From the NCBI GenBank assembly GCA_017437005.1, contig JAFSBZ010000045.1:1-64000 (forward strand): 64,000 nucleotides of DNA, in the 5' to 3' direction. The notes under the pieces were generated by a model. It was not told where the DNA came from, did no database searches, and saw nothing but the letters and a program-made list of their open reading frames with translations. Position 1 is the stretch's first letter. Each line of letters opens with the position of its first letter. The position numbers and the translations under genes were made by a program. The DNA is from Clostridia bacterium. Its GTDB lineage: Bacteria; Bacillota; Clostridia; Oscillospirales; Acutalibacteraceae. Below, piece after piece: positions 44,787-52,806 of the stretch.

Positions 44787-44943
44787 GCCAAACTAACTCA
44801 ATGTGAAACGGGCGTAGCCGTCCTTATATTGATAGAATCTGCATTTTTATCAAATTCACAATATAAGGATGTGCAAAAAAAGCGCAATTTTCCCATAAAA
44901 AAGAAAATACACCCAATTTCACATAATATTCAGTTAGTTTGGC
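44787..44943. repeat. MITE-like element with 12-bp terminal inverted repeats
   Basis: GCCAAACTAACT (44787-44798) is repeated exactly inverted at 44932-44943. Nested inside are ATGTGAAA against TTTCACAT and a perfect CCTTATATTG (44822-44831) with CAATATAAGG (44863-44872). The 157-bp unit has no convincing gene. The nested symmetry suggests a miniature transposable element or a large RNA hairpin in the leader of the LRR gene. No clear target duplication is visible. Confidence 0.55.
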
Positions 44944-45002
44944 AATATATAGTTTACCACATTTTTCTTTAGATTGCAATAAAAAAATTAATATGCCATA
45001 CG

Positions 45003-45118
45003 TCACAGCCTTCTCCTTGGGGAGAAGGTGTTGAGCAAGGCGAGACGGATGAGGGGGCCCTCACCACCGCCGTTGGCACAGCCTCTACCAAGGGAAAAGC
45101 CTTTTCGCGTGGCAACCA
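45003..45118. repeat. Interspersed repeat-like noncoding segment
   Basis: G+C-rich sequence unlike its surroundings contains palindromic pieces such as CTTCTCCTTGGGGAGAAGG and GAGGGGGCCCTC. It resembles the degenerate interspersed repeats of gut Clostridia and the fragments at 18954 and 32767. I see no gene in it. Confidence 0.45.
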
Positions 45119-45138
45119 GAATCATTTTTATATTTAAC

Positions 45139-45167
45139 TTGACAATTAACGTATTGTATGTTACATT
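45139..45167 (+). promoter_or_regulatory. Promoter of the TetR-controlled operon
   Basis: Consensus TTGACA (45139-45144), a 17-base spacer and TACATT (45162-45167). Confidence 0.75.
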
Positions 45168-45168
45168 A

Positions 45169-45190
45169 TAAGTAACCGTTTAGTTACTTA
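45169..45190 (+). promoter_or_regulatory. Palindromic operator, likely TetR-family site
   Basis: TAAGTAAC (45169-45176) and its exact inverted copy GTTACTTA (45183-45190) flank CGTTTA. The 22-bp palindrome starts one base after the -10 box, so bound protein would block transcription. The operon's own TetR-family gene (46298) is the natural ligand-responsive repressor. Confidence 0.8.
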
Positions 45191-45203
45191 TGGAGGTGTT
45201 AGT

Positions 45204-46301
45204 GTGAATTTGGCCTTTGATTATTATAAAACCTTACATCAAATGCCCGAGCTTTCTGAAAAAGAGTATCAAACGTCGCAGTACATATTTGATACATTAA
45301 GTGGCTTTGGCTACTGCCCTGTAATGCTTGGTGACACGGGTGTTTACGCAGATTTAATAAGTAGTGATAATCTGCCTTGGATAATACTTCGCGCCGATAT
45401 TGACGCGCTACCCATTTGCGAAGAAAACCAACTACCCTACTGCTCACAAAACAGTGGTGTTATGCACGCTTGCGGTCACGACGCGCACACGGCAATGCTG
45501 TTGGAAGTGGCAAGCATTTTAAAGGATAAAAAGCTTGCACATAATATTCGTTTTGTTTTTCAGCCTGCCGAAGAGACAACTACAGGCGCCGCAAAAATAA
45601 TTGATAAAATAATACCCAATAATTTAATTGCCTGCTTTGCAATGCATGTATGGCCCGAAGTACCCTTTGGTCAAGCGGTAACAAAGCACGGCGCTTTAAT
45701 GGCATCAAGCGACTTTTTAAAACTCAAGTTTTACGGCAAAAGTTCACATTGCTCTACCCAAGAAAAAGGCAATAACGCACTACTTTCAGCGGTTGATATG
45801 GTGTCGGCTTTCCCCGATATAAATAAAAATGCAACCAATAACAAGGCATTGCTTTTTTGTGGTAGTATTCATAGTGGTAATTTACATAACATTGTACCCG
45901 ATTACTCCGAAATTTACGGAACAATTCGCACCTATTCTGTAGAGCATAGAGAAAATATCAAAGCCCTTATTCAAAAAACTGCATTTGATATTGCAAAAAA
46001 ATACGGCACTCGCCCCGATATTGCTTACGATGGCGGATGCCCACCCGTTTACAACAGCGAAAAAATTGTTGATACTTTGGTAAAAGACTTTGCTGTGCAA
46101 GACAACGCTACAGCCACTTTAGCGGGCGAAGATTTTGCGCTATACGGCGAATATGCGCCTTTATGTATGCTGTGGTTGGGTCTTGGTGACACACCGCCAC
46201 TACATAACGAAAAATTTTACGTACCGCAAGAGATTTTACCCATTGGTGTAGAGTTATGGCACAAAATCGCTACATTTGATTGGAGCGATGTACTAAAATG
46301 A
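45204..46301 (+). CDS. M20-family amidohydrolase (N-acyl-amino-acid/peptide deacylase)
   Basis: A 365-residue cytoplasmic metal-dependent amidohydrolase of the M20D group that splits N-acyl amino acids or related amides. Metal ligands are seen in ACGHDAHT (Cys90, His92), PAEE (Glu124) and a late His in PPLHNEKFYV. RADIDALP precedes the metal motif, and the GKSSHCSTQEKGNNAL region is the dimerisation domain with its conserved His. The start is GTG at 45204 with GGAGG 7 bases upstream. It is the first gene of the TetR-controlled operon, and its end overlaps the regulator gene by ATGA. Confidence 0.88.
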   Translation: MNLAFDYYKTLHQMPELSEKEYQTSQYIFDTLSGFGYCPVMLGDTGVYADLISSDNLPWIILRADIDALPICEENQLPYCSQNSGVMHACGHDAHTAMLLEVASILKDKKLAHNIRFVFQPAEETTTGAAKIIDKIIPNNLIACFAMHVWPEVPFGQAVTKHGALMASSDFLKLKFYGKSSHCSTQEKGNNALLSAVDMVSAFPDINKNATNNKALLFCGSIHSGNLHNIVPDYSEIYGTIRTYSVEHRENIKALIQKTAFDIAKKYGTRPDIAYDGGCPPVYNSEKIVDTLVKDFAVQDNATATLAGEDFALYGEYAPLCMLWLGLGDTPPLHNEKFYVPQEILPIGVELWHKIATFDWSDVLK

Positions 46302-46927
46302 AAGAACGTAATCCCGAAAAAAGCAGGCTTGCGATTTTGCAAGCCGCCGAAAACGAATTTGCCGAAAAAGGCTTTTGGGGTGCGCGTGTAGACGAAATCG
46401 CAAACCAATCGGGCCTTAACAAACGTATGATATACGCGTATTTTGGCGATAAAGAAGGTCTTTATAAACAGGTTTTGCTTAACTCTTACTCCAAAATGGA
46501 AGAGATTGAAAACAAGCTTGTGCTTAAAAATCTTGAGGGGATAGAGCTTGTAAAAAGCATAATTTCAACCTATTTTAATTTTCTTTATAACAACCCTAAT
46601 TTTGTAAATATTCTTATGTGGGAAAACCTTAACAAAGGTAAACATCTTAAAGAAATTGAAAACTCCAGTATAGAGCGTAAATCTATAAAATATTTTATAA
46701 ATGCTATAGAAAAAGGTAAAACCGAAGGTATTTTTAACAAAGATATCGACTCATATCAAATTGTACTTTCTATGATAACCACCTGTTTTGCAAATTTTTC
46801 TAATCAGTATACCCTATCCCGACTCTTTAATACCAATCTTGCCGATAAAGATATAATTGAACAACGAAGGCATCATACAACCAAGCTAATAATTGCATAT
46901 TTAACAAATAAAGGAGAAAAATTATGA
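46298..46927 (+). CDS. TetR/AcrR-family repressor
   Basis: A 209-residue regulator. The N-terminal helix-turn-helix covers about residues 8-55 with ILQAAENEFAEKGFWGARVDEIANQSGLNKRMIYAYFG, read in pieces around GARVDEIA and YAYFGDKEGLY. The helical C-terminal half is the ligand and dimer domain. It starts at ATG 46298, overlapping the previous stop by 4 bases, and ends overlapping the next gene by 4 bases. The palindrome at the operon promoter is its probable target, so it would repress its own operon until a ligand, perhaps a substrate of the pathway, binds. Confidence 0.9.
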   Translation: MKERNPEKSRLAILQAAENEFAEKGFWGARVDEIANQSGLNKRMIYAYFGDKEGLYKQVLLNSYSKMEEIENKLVLKNLEGIELVKSIISTYFNFLYNNPNFVNILMWENLNKGKHLKEIENSSIERKSIKYFINAIEKGKTEGIFNKDIDSYQIVLSMITTCFANFSNQYTLSRLFNTNLADKDIIEQRRHHTTKLIIAYLTNKGEKL

Positions 46928-47952
46928 GCAACATCTGGAACGAACAAAAATTAAACGAGCTACTTACTACTCCGTCCGAAGCGCTTATTGAAGATATCGC
47001 AAAAATTGATGGCGATATTATGGTTTTGGGCGCAGGCGGTAAAATGGGCCCCGACATATGCACCCTTGCCGCAAAGGCAATAAAGAGCGCGGGCATTGAC
47101 AAAAAGGTATATGCCGTTTCCCGTTTTTCTGACAAAGAGCTTATTGCCAAGCTTGAAGCACAGGGTGTTACGGTTATATGTGCCGATTTACTTCAAGACG
47201 GCGCGCTCGAATCACTTCCCGATTGTGAAAACATAATCTTTATGGCAGGTAGAAAATTTGGTACCGACGGTAGCGAATATCTTACCTGGGGTATGAATTC
47301 GTGGCTTCCTTGTATGACAGCAAAAAGATTTAGGAAATCTAAAATTGTTGTATTTTCAAGCGGTAATCTTTATCCAAAGGTTGCTACCTGTAGCGGCGGT
47401 GTTACCGAAGATGTAAAGCCTGAGCCCGTGGGCGAATACCCGATGTCGTGTCTTGCACGTGAACGCGCGTTTGAATACGCGGCAAAGGCGCTTGGAACTC
47501 AAGTATGTATTATGCGACTTAACTATGCTATTGATTTACAATATGGTGTGCTTCACGATATTGCGCAGTCTATTCTTGCCGACAAGCCTATTAACCTTGC
47601 CGCAATGCCAAGCTTTAACTGCATTTGGCAAAAGGATGCCAACGAAGCCGCTATTCGCCTACTTTTACATACAAGCCCTGAAATGAACATTGTAAACGTT
47701 ACAGGACCCGAAACCGCAGGGGTTAAGATTACAGCGCAAAAATTGGCAACATTACTGGGCAAAGAAGTTACTTTTGTTGGCGAAGAAGCAGACACTGCTT
47801 ATCTTAATAATGCAGGTAAAATGTTTACTCTATTTGGTTATCCGACAGTAAGCCTTGATACTCTCATTAAATGGCAAGCCGAGTGGCTGTTACAGGGCGG
47901 TAAAAGCCTTGGCAAACCAACACACTTTGAAGAAAGAGACGGTAAATACTAA
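46924..47952 (+). CDS. NAD(P)-dependent epimerase/dehydratase
   Basis: A 342-residue short-chain dehydrogenase of the extended type. The Rossmann loop is VLGAGGKMGPD (about residues 35-45). The catalytic triad region shows VFSSGNLYP (Ser) and a position where YxxxK is replaced by VGEYPMSCLARER, so the usual Tyr is kept in EYPMSC but the Lys is replaced by Arg or absent. That could alter or slow catalysis. The substrate is unknown, but pairing with a DapA-like aldolase suggests a sugar-acid or acyl-sugar pathway. It overlaps the TetR gene by 4 bases and the aldolase gene by 1. Confidence 0.8.
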   Translation: MSNIWNEQKLNELLTTPSEALIEDIAKIDGDIMVLGAGGKMGPDICTLAAKAIKSAGIDKKVYAVSRFSDKELIAKLEAQGVTVICADLLQDGALESLPDCENIIFMAGRKFGTDGSEYLTWGMNSWLPCMTAKRFRKSKIVVFSSGNLYPKVATCSGGVTEDVKPEPVGEYPMSCLARERAFEYAAKALGTQVCIMRLNYAIDLQYGVLHDIAQSILADKPINLAAMPSFNCIWQKDANEAAIRLLLHTSPEMNIVNVTGPETAGVKITAQKLATLLGKEVTFVGEEADTAYLNNAGKMFTLFGYPTVSLDTLIKWQAEWLLQGGKSLGKPTHFEERDGKY

Positions 47953-49001
47953 TGAACAGACACGAAAAAGCACTTGAGATTTTACATAATGGTACAGTTA
48001 TTCCTGCAATCCCTTTGGCACTTGACAAAAACCGCAAATTTGACCCCGCTACACAAGCCAAAATGGTTCGTTACTATATGGCGGCGGGTTCAGGCGGTGT
48101 AGCTGCTGCAGTACACAGCACACAGTTTGAAATACGCGACCCCGAGCATAATTTGTTCCGCCCCGTACTTGAAGCTGTCATTGCTGAAATGTCAAAATTT
48201 GAAGCAGAAACCGATAAAACACTTGTACGCATTTCGGGTGTTTGCGGTGGTATTGAGCAAGCATGCCGCGAGGCAGAGCTTACCAAAGAGCTTGGCTTTG
48301 ATGCAGTGCTATTAAGCCCTGGCGGTCTTAACGATTGGACCGAAGACCAACTACTTGAGCGCACACGTGCAGTAGCAAAGGTTATGCCCGTGATTGGTTT
48401 TTATTTGCAAGAAGCAGTTGGCGGTCGTAAGCTTTCTAAAGAATATTGGACTCGCCTTGCCGACATACCAAATGTTGTTGCAATTAAATGTGCTTGCTTT
48501 GACCGCTATCGCACACAGGATCTTGTAAAAGGCGTAATGCTTTCTTCTCGCTGTGACGAAGTAGCGCTTTACACAGGTAACGATGACCATATTGTTATGG
48601 ACTTACTTACACCTTTTGTTCACGAAGGCAAAACCAAATACTTTGTAGGCGGTCTTTTGGGTCAGTGGTCGGTATGGACTAACCGCGCTGTAGAAATATT
48701 TAACCGCTGTAAAGAATGTCAGCAAAGCGGTAAAATTGATGCCGAGCTGCTTACAGTAGCCGAGCATTTAACCGAAGCAAACGGCGCTGTGTTTGACGTA
48801 GCAAACCGCTTTGCGGGTTGCATACCGGGACTTCACTACGTACTTAAAAAGCAAGGTCTTATGACAAGTCTACACTGCCTTAATCCAAACGAGGTGCTCT
48901 CTGACGGACAGGCAGAAGAAATTGACCGACTTTGGAGCTGCTATCCCGAAGTTGCCGATGATGATTTTGTGAAAGAGTTTATGAAAAAAGAAAATGCATA
49001 A
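47952..49001 (+). CDS. Dihydrodipicolinate synthase/NanA-family aldolase
   Basis: A 349-residue class I aldolase of the DapA superfamily. The Schiff-base lysine is Lys179 in VVAIKCACFDRYR and the catalytic tyrosine Tyr151 in VIGFYLQEAVGG. The pocket motif is degenerate: where DapA has GTTGE, this has AVHSTQFE. True DapA is near 290 residues, so the extra C-terminal 50 residues and changed pocket argue for another 2-keto acid substrate. ATG overlaps the previous stop by one base. It ends the operon before a terminator. Confidence 0.85.
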   Translation: MNRHEKALEILHNGTVIPAIPLALDKNRKFDPATQAKMVRYYMAAGSGGVAAAVHSTQFEIRDPEHNLFRPVLEAVIAEMSKFEAETDKTLVRISGVCGGIEQACREAELTKELGFDAVLLSPGGLNDWTEDQLLERTRAVAKVMPVIGFYLQEAVGGRKLSKEYWTRLADIPNVVAIKCACFDRYRTQDLVKGVMLSSRCDEVALYTGNDDHIVMDLLTPFVHEGKTKYFVGGLLGQWSVWTNRAVEIFNRCKECQQSGKIDAELLTVAEHLTEANGAVFDVANRFAGCIPGLHYVLKKQGLMTSLHCLNPNEVLSDGQAEEIDRLWSCYPEVADDDFVKEFMKKENA

Positions 49002-49007
49002 AAATTA

Positions 49008-49036
49008 ATGACAGCCGTTAAGGCTGTCATTTTTAT
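49008..49036 (+). terminator. Terminator of the TetR-controlled operon
   Basis: ATGACAGCC pairs with GGCTGTCAT around five bases, followed by TTTTT. It touches the end of the converging AraC-family gene. Confidence 0.8.
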
Positions 49037-49848
49037 TTCTTTTTTAGATATTCCCCTGCTGTAATACCTGTTTGTTTTTTAAACACACGGCAAAAATATG
49101 CCGGATCATCAAATCCTGCTTCAAGTGCAACCTCAATCACCGTCATACCACCTGTTTTAAGCAACTTTTTTGCATATGAAATGCGTCTTTCAATTCTATA
49201 TTCAGCGGGACTTTTACCCTTATATTCCCTAAACAAGCGCCTAAAGGTGCTCTCACTTACGTGGCAAATTTTGGCTAATTCCTTAATAGTAATTTCACTT
49301 TTAAAATCACTTTCTAAAATGGCAATACCCTTTGCTATAGTATTAAATCCACGTGAATATATACTTTTTTGTCTTTCGCTATAACTGAATTCATAAATCA
49401 AGTTATAAATAATAGATTTAATTTTTGAGCGTGAAATTACCGACTGTGAGTACATATCTGCCGCATCATTAAATAATTCACTTATAATTAAACCTACTTC
49501 GTTTTTCAAAAGGGTTGGAGCTTTTGCCGCACAAAAGCTTGAACCGTCAGGTAAATATAACCCAAATTCAATTAGAATAGTAGCCGGAACCGAGTTTTCA
49601 CAATCAAAAAAATGACTTTCATAAACGGCACCTTCAGGTATATAAATTACCGAGTGACGAGGTACCATAAGCTCGCCAGCAGCAAATTTATACTTTGCAG
49701 AGCAACCGCATAACAAAAGAAGACAGCTTGTCTTGCGTGGATTTGACATTTTAAAATATGACTTTTCTTTCCAATACTGCTTTACCGCAAAAAGATTTTT
49801 TAGGTTAAAATCAAGCTCATATAACTTTGAAAAATCTATTATTTCCAT
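49033..49848 (-). CDS. AraC-family transcriptional regulator
   Basis: A 271-residue regulator. A cupin-like N-terminal sensor (about 10-150) contains LMVPRHSVIYIPEGAVYESHFF, split by the metal-free sugar-pocket pattern. The C-terminal double helix-turn-helix (about 170-271) shows ICHVSESTFRRLFREYKG and EVALEAGFDDPAYFCRVFKK, the AraC signature. GGTGATG precedes the ATG. It is divergent from the ThuA-Gfo/Idh-EamA genes, which it probably activates in response to a sugar-like ligand. Confidence 0.9.
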   Translation of the reverse strand: MEIIDFSKLYELDFNLKNLFAVKQYWKEKSYFKMSNPRKTSCLLLLCGCSAKYKFAAGELMVPRHSVIYIPEGAVYESHFFDCENSVPATILIEFGLYLPDGSSFCAAKAPTLLKNEVGLIISELFNDAADMYSQSVISRSKIKSIIYNLIYEFSYSERQKSIYSRGFNTIAKGIAILESDFKSEITIKELAKICHVSESTFRRLFREYKGKSPAEYRIERRISYAKKLLKTGGMTVIEVALEAGFDDPAYFCRVFKKQTGITAGEYLKKK

Positions 49849-49866
49849 TTTTCATCACCAATAGTA

Positions 49867-49894
49867 AGTATACCACAATAACCGAAAAGTGCAA
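49867..49894 (-). promoter_or_regulatory. Promoter of the AraC-family gene
   Basis: TTGCAC (minus strand, 49889-49894) and TATACT (49867-49872) with a 16-base spacer, in the divergent intergenic region. Confidence 0.55.
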
Positions 49895-49920
49895 TACTTA
49901 TGTTGATATATCCATTGTTT

Positions 49921-49948
49921 TTGCATTTTAATTATTGTATAGTACAAT
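49921..49948 (+). promoter_or_regulatory. Promoter of the ThuA operon
   Basis: TTGCAT (49921-49926) and TACAAT (49943-49948) with a 16-base spacer. A weak -35 box fits dependence on the divergent AraC-type activator. Confidence 0.5.
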
Positions 49949-49962
49949 CGAAGGTGATAAAA

Positions 49963-50742
49963 ATGCAAAAACTTAATTTAACTATATGGAATGAATTTAT
50001 ACACGAAAAGGATGAAAAAATTGCCAAGATTTACCCACGTGGCATACACGGTGCCATAGCAGAAATGTTATCAGGTGAAGACTGGCTTAATATTCGCACT
50101 GCTACTCTTGAAATGGAAGACCACGGGCTTAGCGACGATGTGCTTAACAACACCGACGTGCTTATTTGGTGGGGACACATAGCGCACGGCAAAGTATCAG
50201 AAGAGGTCGCCGAAAAGGTTAAACAACGCGTGCTTGATGGTATGGGACTTATTGTTTTACACTCCGGCCATTTATCAAAACCATTTGTAAAACTTATGGG
50301 TACCGCTTGTCGCTCAAAATGGCGTGAAAATGACGAAAAAGAAAGAATTTGGGTTATTGAGCCTGCTCATCCAATAGCACATAATTTGCCCGAATATATT
50401 GAAATTGAAAAACAAGAAACCTATGGTGAGCGTTTTGAAATACCAACCCCTGATGAGCTAATTTTTATTAGTTGGTTTTCAGGTGGAGAGGTATTTAGAA
50501 GCGGTTGCTGTTACAAGCGCGGTCTTGGAAAGATATTTTACTTTAGACCAGGTCACGAAGAGTATCCCACCTTTTATCGTGACGATATAACACAAATTCT
50601 TAAAAACGCTATCGATTGGGCGCGCCCATCAAACGGACCGAAGCCAACCCTTGGTCACTATGAAGCACTTGAAAATGTAACCGATAAATTTGAAGGCAAA
50701 TCACTCGAAGAACGAACCCATCAAAATTTACATAAGGAGTAA
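49963..50742 (+). CDS. ThuA-domain protein (sugar utilisation)
   Basis: A 259-residue protein of the ThuA/glutamine-amidotransferase-like fold, known from trehalose/sucrose oxidation clusters. Recognisable parts are LTIWNEFIHEKDE, YPRGIHGAIAE, LIWWGHIAHGKV, GLIVLHSGHLSKPF and YKRGLGKIFYFRPGHEEYP. ATG at 49963 has AAGGTGA upstream; the upstream extension from 49900 reaches into the promoter and is rejected. Together with a Gfo/Idh enzyme it probably handles an oxidised disaccharide or keto-sugar. The exact substrate cannot be read from the sequence. Confidence 0.85.
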   Translation: MQKLNLTIWNEFIHEKDEKIAKIYPRGIHGAIAEMLSGEDWLNIRTATLEMEDHGLSDDVLNNTDVLIWWGHIAHGKVSEEVAEKVKQRVLDGMGLIVLHSGHLSKPFVKLMGTACRSKWRENDEKERIWVIEPAHPIAHNLPEYIEIEKQETYGERFEIPTPDELIFISWFSGGEVFRSGCCYKRGLGKIFYFRPGHEEYPTFYRDDITQILKNAIDWARPSNGPKPTLGHYEALENVTDKFEGKSLEERTHQNLHKE

Positions 50743-50747
50743 TAAAT

Positions 50748-51794
50748 ATGAAAAGAATCGGCATTATAGGTCTTGGTATGATAGCTAACGGCAGACACAT
50801 ACCAGAGTTGAAAAACGTTAAGGAATGTAAAATTACCGCTATATGCGACATTGATGAAAACAAGCTTAAAACTGTTGGCGATAGTCTTGAAATACCTGAG
50901 GAACTACGTTTTACCGACTACAATGATTTAATAAGCTGTAGCGAGGTTGACGCAGTAGAGATTTGTACTCCAAATAATTTGCACATTCCAATGGCTATCG
51001 CAGCAGTAAAGGCAGGAAAAGCATTAAACATTGAAAAACCTCTGTCGATTGACCTAACTTCTTGTGAACCGTTAAAAGTAGCCATCAAGGAAAACAACGT
51101 TCCAAATATGATGAGCTTTACGTACCGCTTTATGCCGGCTATTAGATATGCAAAATGGATAATAGATAACGGTCTTATCGGTGATATACTCAACGTTGAC
51201 GTTGAATATTTAAAGGATAGCGGCTTTATTGAAGGCAGACGCTTAGAGTGGCGCTTTGAAAAAGAAAAGGCGGGTACAGGCGTTTTAGGCGACCTTGGCG
51301 TGCATTTAATTGATATGGCAGAGCTTCTTGCCGGCAAAATCACCTCTGTATGCGGCTTTACCGATATTATTGTAAAAGAACGTATGCAACTTGACAGTGA
51401 CCAAATAGCACCCGTAGAAACCGATGACTACTGTAGCTTTATATGCACAATGGAAAATAATGTTAAAGGCAATTTTGTGATTTCACGCTGTGCGATTGGT
51501 AAAGGTAACAGCATTAAATTTGACGTATATGGCACAAACGGTGTTATTTGTTTTGATATGAACAATCCTAACGTTTTAGGTGTATATTCAAAAGTTAGTG
51601 ATATTTCAAATAAAAAATTAGAAACAATCGACGTGCCGCAAAATTTCCACACAACACAAGAAGCCGAGTTTGTAAAAATGTTATGCGGTGAAAAATGTGA
51701 CATATTCCCTACTATTGATGATGGCCTTCGCAGTCAAAAGATACTTGATGCTATATTAGAATCAAGCGAAAAACATTGTTGGGTTAATATATAA
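50748..51794 (+). CDS. Gfo/Idh/MocA-family sugar oxidoreductase
   Basis: A 348-residue NAD(P)-dependent dehydrogenase. The Rossmann motif IGIIGLGMIANGRHIP lies at residues 4-19. EKPLS holds the catalytic Lys, and TYRFMPAIRYAKWII and GDLGVHLIDMAELL match the C-terminal substrate domain. It oxidises a cyclic sugar or inositol-like substrate. It starts 5 bases after thuA with AAGGAG and shares one base with the next gene, so the three are one operon. Confidence 0.92.
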   Translation: MKRIGIIGLGMIANGRHIPELKNVKECKITAICDIDENKLKTVGDSLEIPEELRFTDYNDLISCSEVDAVEICTPNNLHIPMAIAAVKAGKALNIEKPLSIDLTSCEPLKVAIKENNVPNMMSFTYRFMPAIRYAKWIIDNGLIGDILNVDVEYLKDSGFIEGRRLEWRFEKEKAGTGVLGDLGVHLIDMAELLAGKITSVCGFTDIIVKERMQLDSDQIAPVETDDYCSFICTMENNVKGNFVISRCAIGKGNSIKFDVYGTNGVICFDMNNPNVLGVYSKVSDISNKKLETIDVPQNFHTTQEAEFVKMLCGEKCDIFPTIDDGLRSQKILDAILESSEKHCWVNI

Positions 51795-52714
51795 TGATTG
51801 GTTATGTATTTTTATTTATAGCTGTTTTTACAGGGGTTGCAAAGGGATTTTGCGGTAAAAAAACAAGCAATTACGTAAATACCATTACCGACGGGCTTAT
51901 TTTACAGTACACCCGACTTACGTTATGTATGTTTATAGGAATATGCTTATTTCTTTTAAGTAAAAACACCTTTCAAATGAATATTCCAATTTTATTTATA
52001 TCTCTGCTAAACGGTATTGCCAATGCTTCTTTTTTAATAGCTTGGCTTTTTGCAGTAAAAAGCGGCGCATATCTTTTTGTAGATATTTGTCTTACTGCAG
52101 GTGGAATACTAATACCCTGTATTTGTGGCGCACTATTTTTTGGTGGTAAAATTAAACCATTACAATACATTGGCATTATCATAATGCTTGTAGCAATTCT
52201 TGTAATGAATAGTTATAACTCATCCATTACAAAAAAGAAATTATCTTTTGGTAACATACTTTTGCTTTTGTGCGTTGCAATATCCAACGGAGTAATGGGT
52301 CTGTGTGAAAAATGGTTTGCTCATTATACAACATATAACAACATAAAGTGCGATTTATCATCCTTTAGTTTTGCAACATTTTTCTTTGCTGCAGCAATTT
52401 TACGGCTTTCATTAACAATAATATGCAAAAAAAATAAAATCGATATTGTCGACTGTTATAAGACATTCCCCTATAAAAAACTTTGGGTTTACATTATTCT
52501 TATTGCATTTTTCCTGTTTTTCAATACATATTTAACAACCCTTACAAATACATATATTAATAATACCGTACTGATTTACCCACTAAAATTTGGAAGCAAT
52601 TTAATTCTATCTGCAATTATGGCATCACTTATATTTAAAGAAAAAATGAACTTCAAAAGTATATTTGGCATGATACTTATTACAATATCAATTGTATTAA
52701 TCAATGTATTATAA
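51794..52714 (+). CDS. EamA/DMT-superfamily transporter
   Basis: A 306-residue protein with about ten predicted membrane helices in two halves of five, the drug/metabolite transporter layout. The first half contains NGIANASFLIAWLFAVKSG; the C-terminal half ends in KEKMNFKSIFGMILITISI, a typical last-helix pattern of the family. The start overlaps the Gfo/Idh stop by one base. It is probably the uptake or export partner of the ThuA/Gfo-Idh pathway. Confidence 0.8.
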   Translation: MIGYVFLFIAVFTGVAKGFCGKKTSNYVNTITDGLILQYTRLTLCMFIGICLFLLSKNTFQMNIPILFISLLNGIANASFLIAWLFAVKSGAYLFVDICLTAGGILIPCICGALFFGGKIKPLQYIGIIIMLVAILVMNSYNSSITKKKLSFGNILLLLCVAISNGVMGLCEKWFAHYTTYNNIKCDLSSFSFATFFFAAAILRLSLTIICKKNKIDIVDCYKTFPYKKLWVYIILIAFFLFFNTYLTTLTNTYINNTVLIYPLKFGSNLILSAIMASLIFKEKMNFKSIFGMILITISIVLINVL

Positions 52715-52721
52715 AAACCAA

Positions 52722-52750
52722 AAAACAGCACCTATTTCTAGGTGCTGTTT
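52722..52750 (+). terminator. Terminator of the ThuA operon
   Basis: AAACAGCACCTA pairs with TAGGTGCTGTTT around TTTC, 8 bases after the transporter stop. Confidence 0.85.
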
Positions 52751-52764
52751 AATATATATTTCAC

Positions 52765-52794
52765 AAAAAAGCCTGACAGTAAAACTGTCAGGCT
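52765..52794 (-). terminator. Terminator of ftsZ and the dcw cluster
   Basis: AGCCTGACAG (52770-52779) pairs with CTGTCAGGCT (52785-52794), followed on the minus strand by six T. Confidence 0.88.
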
Positions 52795-52806
52795 TTATGT
52801 ATATTA

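Noticed and set aside
44731..44943. Cyclic-di-GMP riboswitch before the medium LRR gene
   Set aside because: ACGCAAA-like and GTAGCCG-like pieces are present, but the conserved GEMM order and helices cannot be assembled on either strand.
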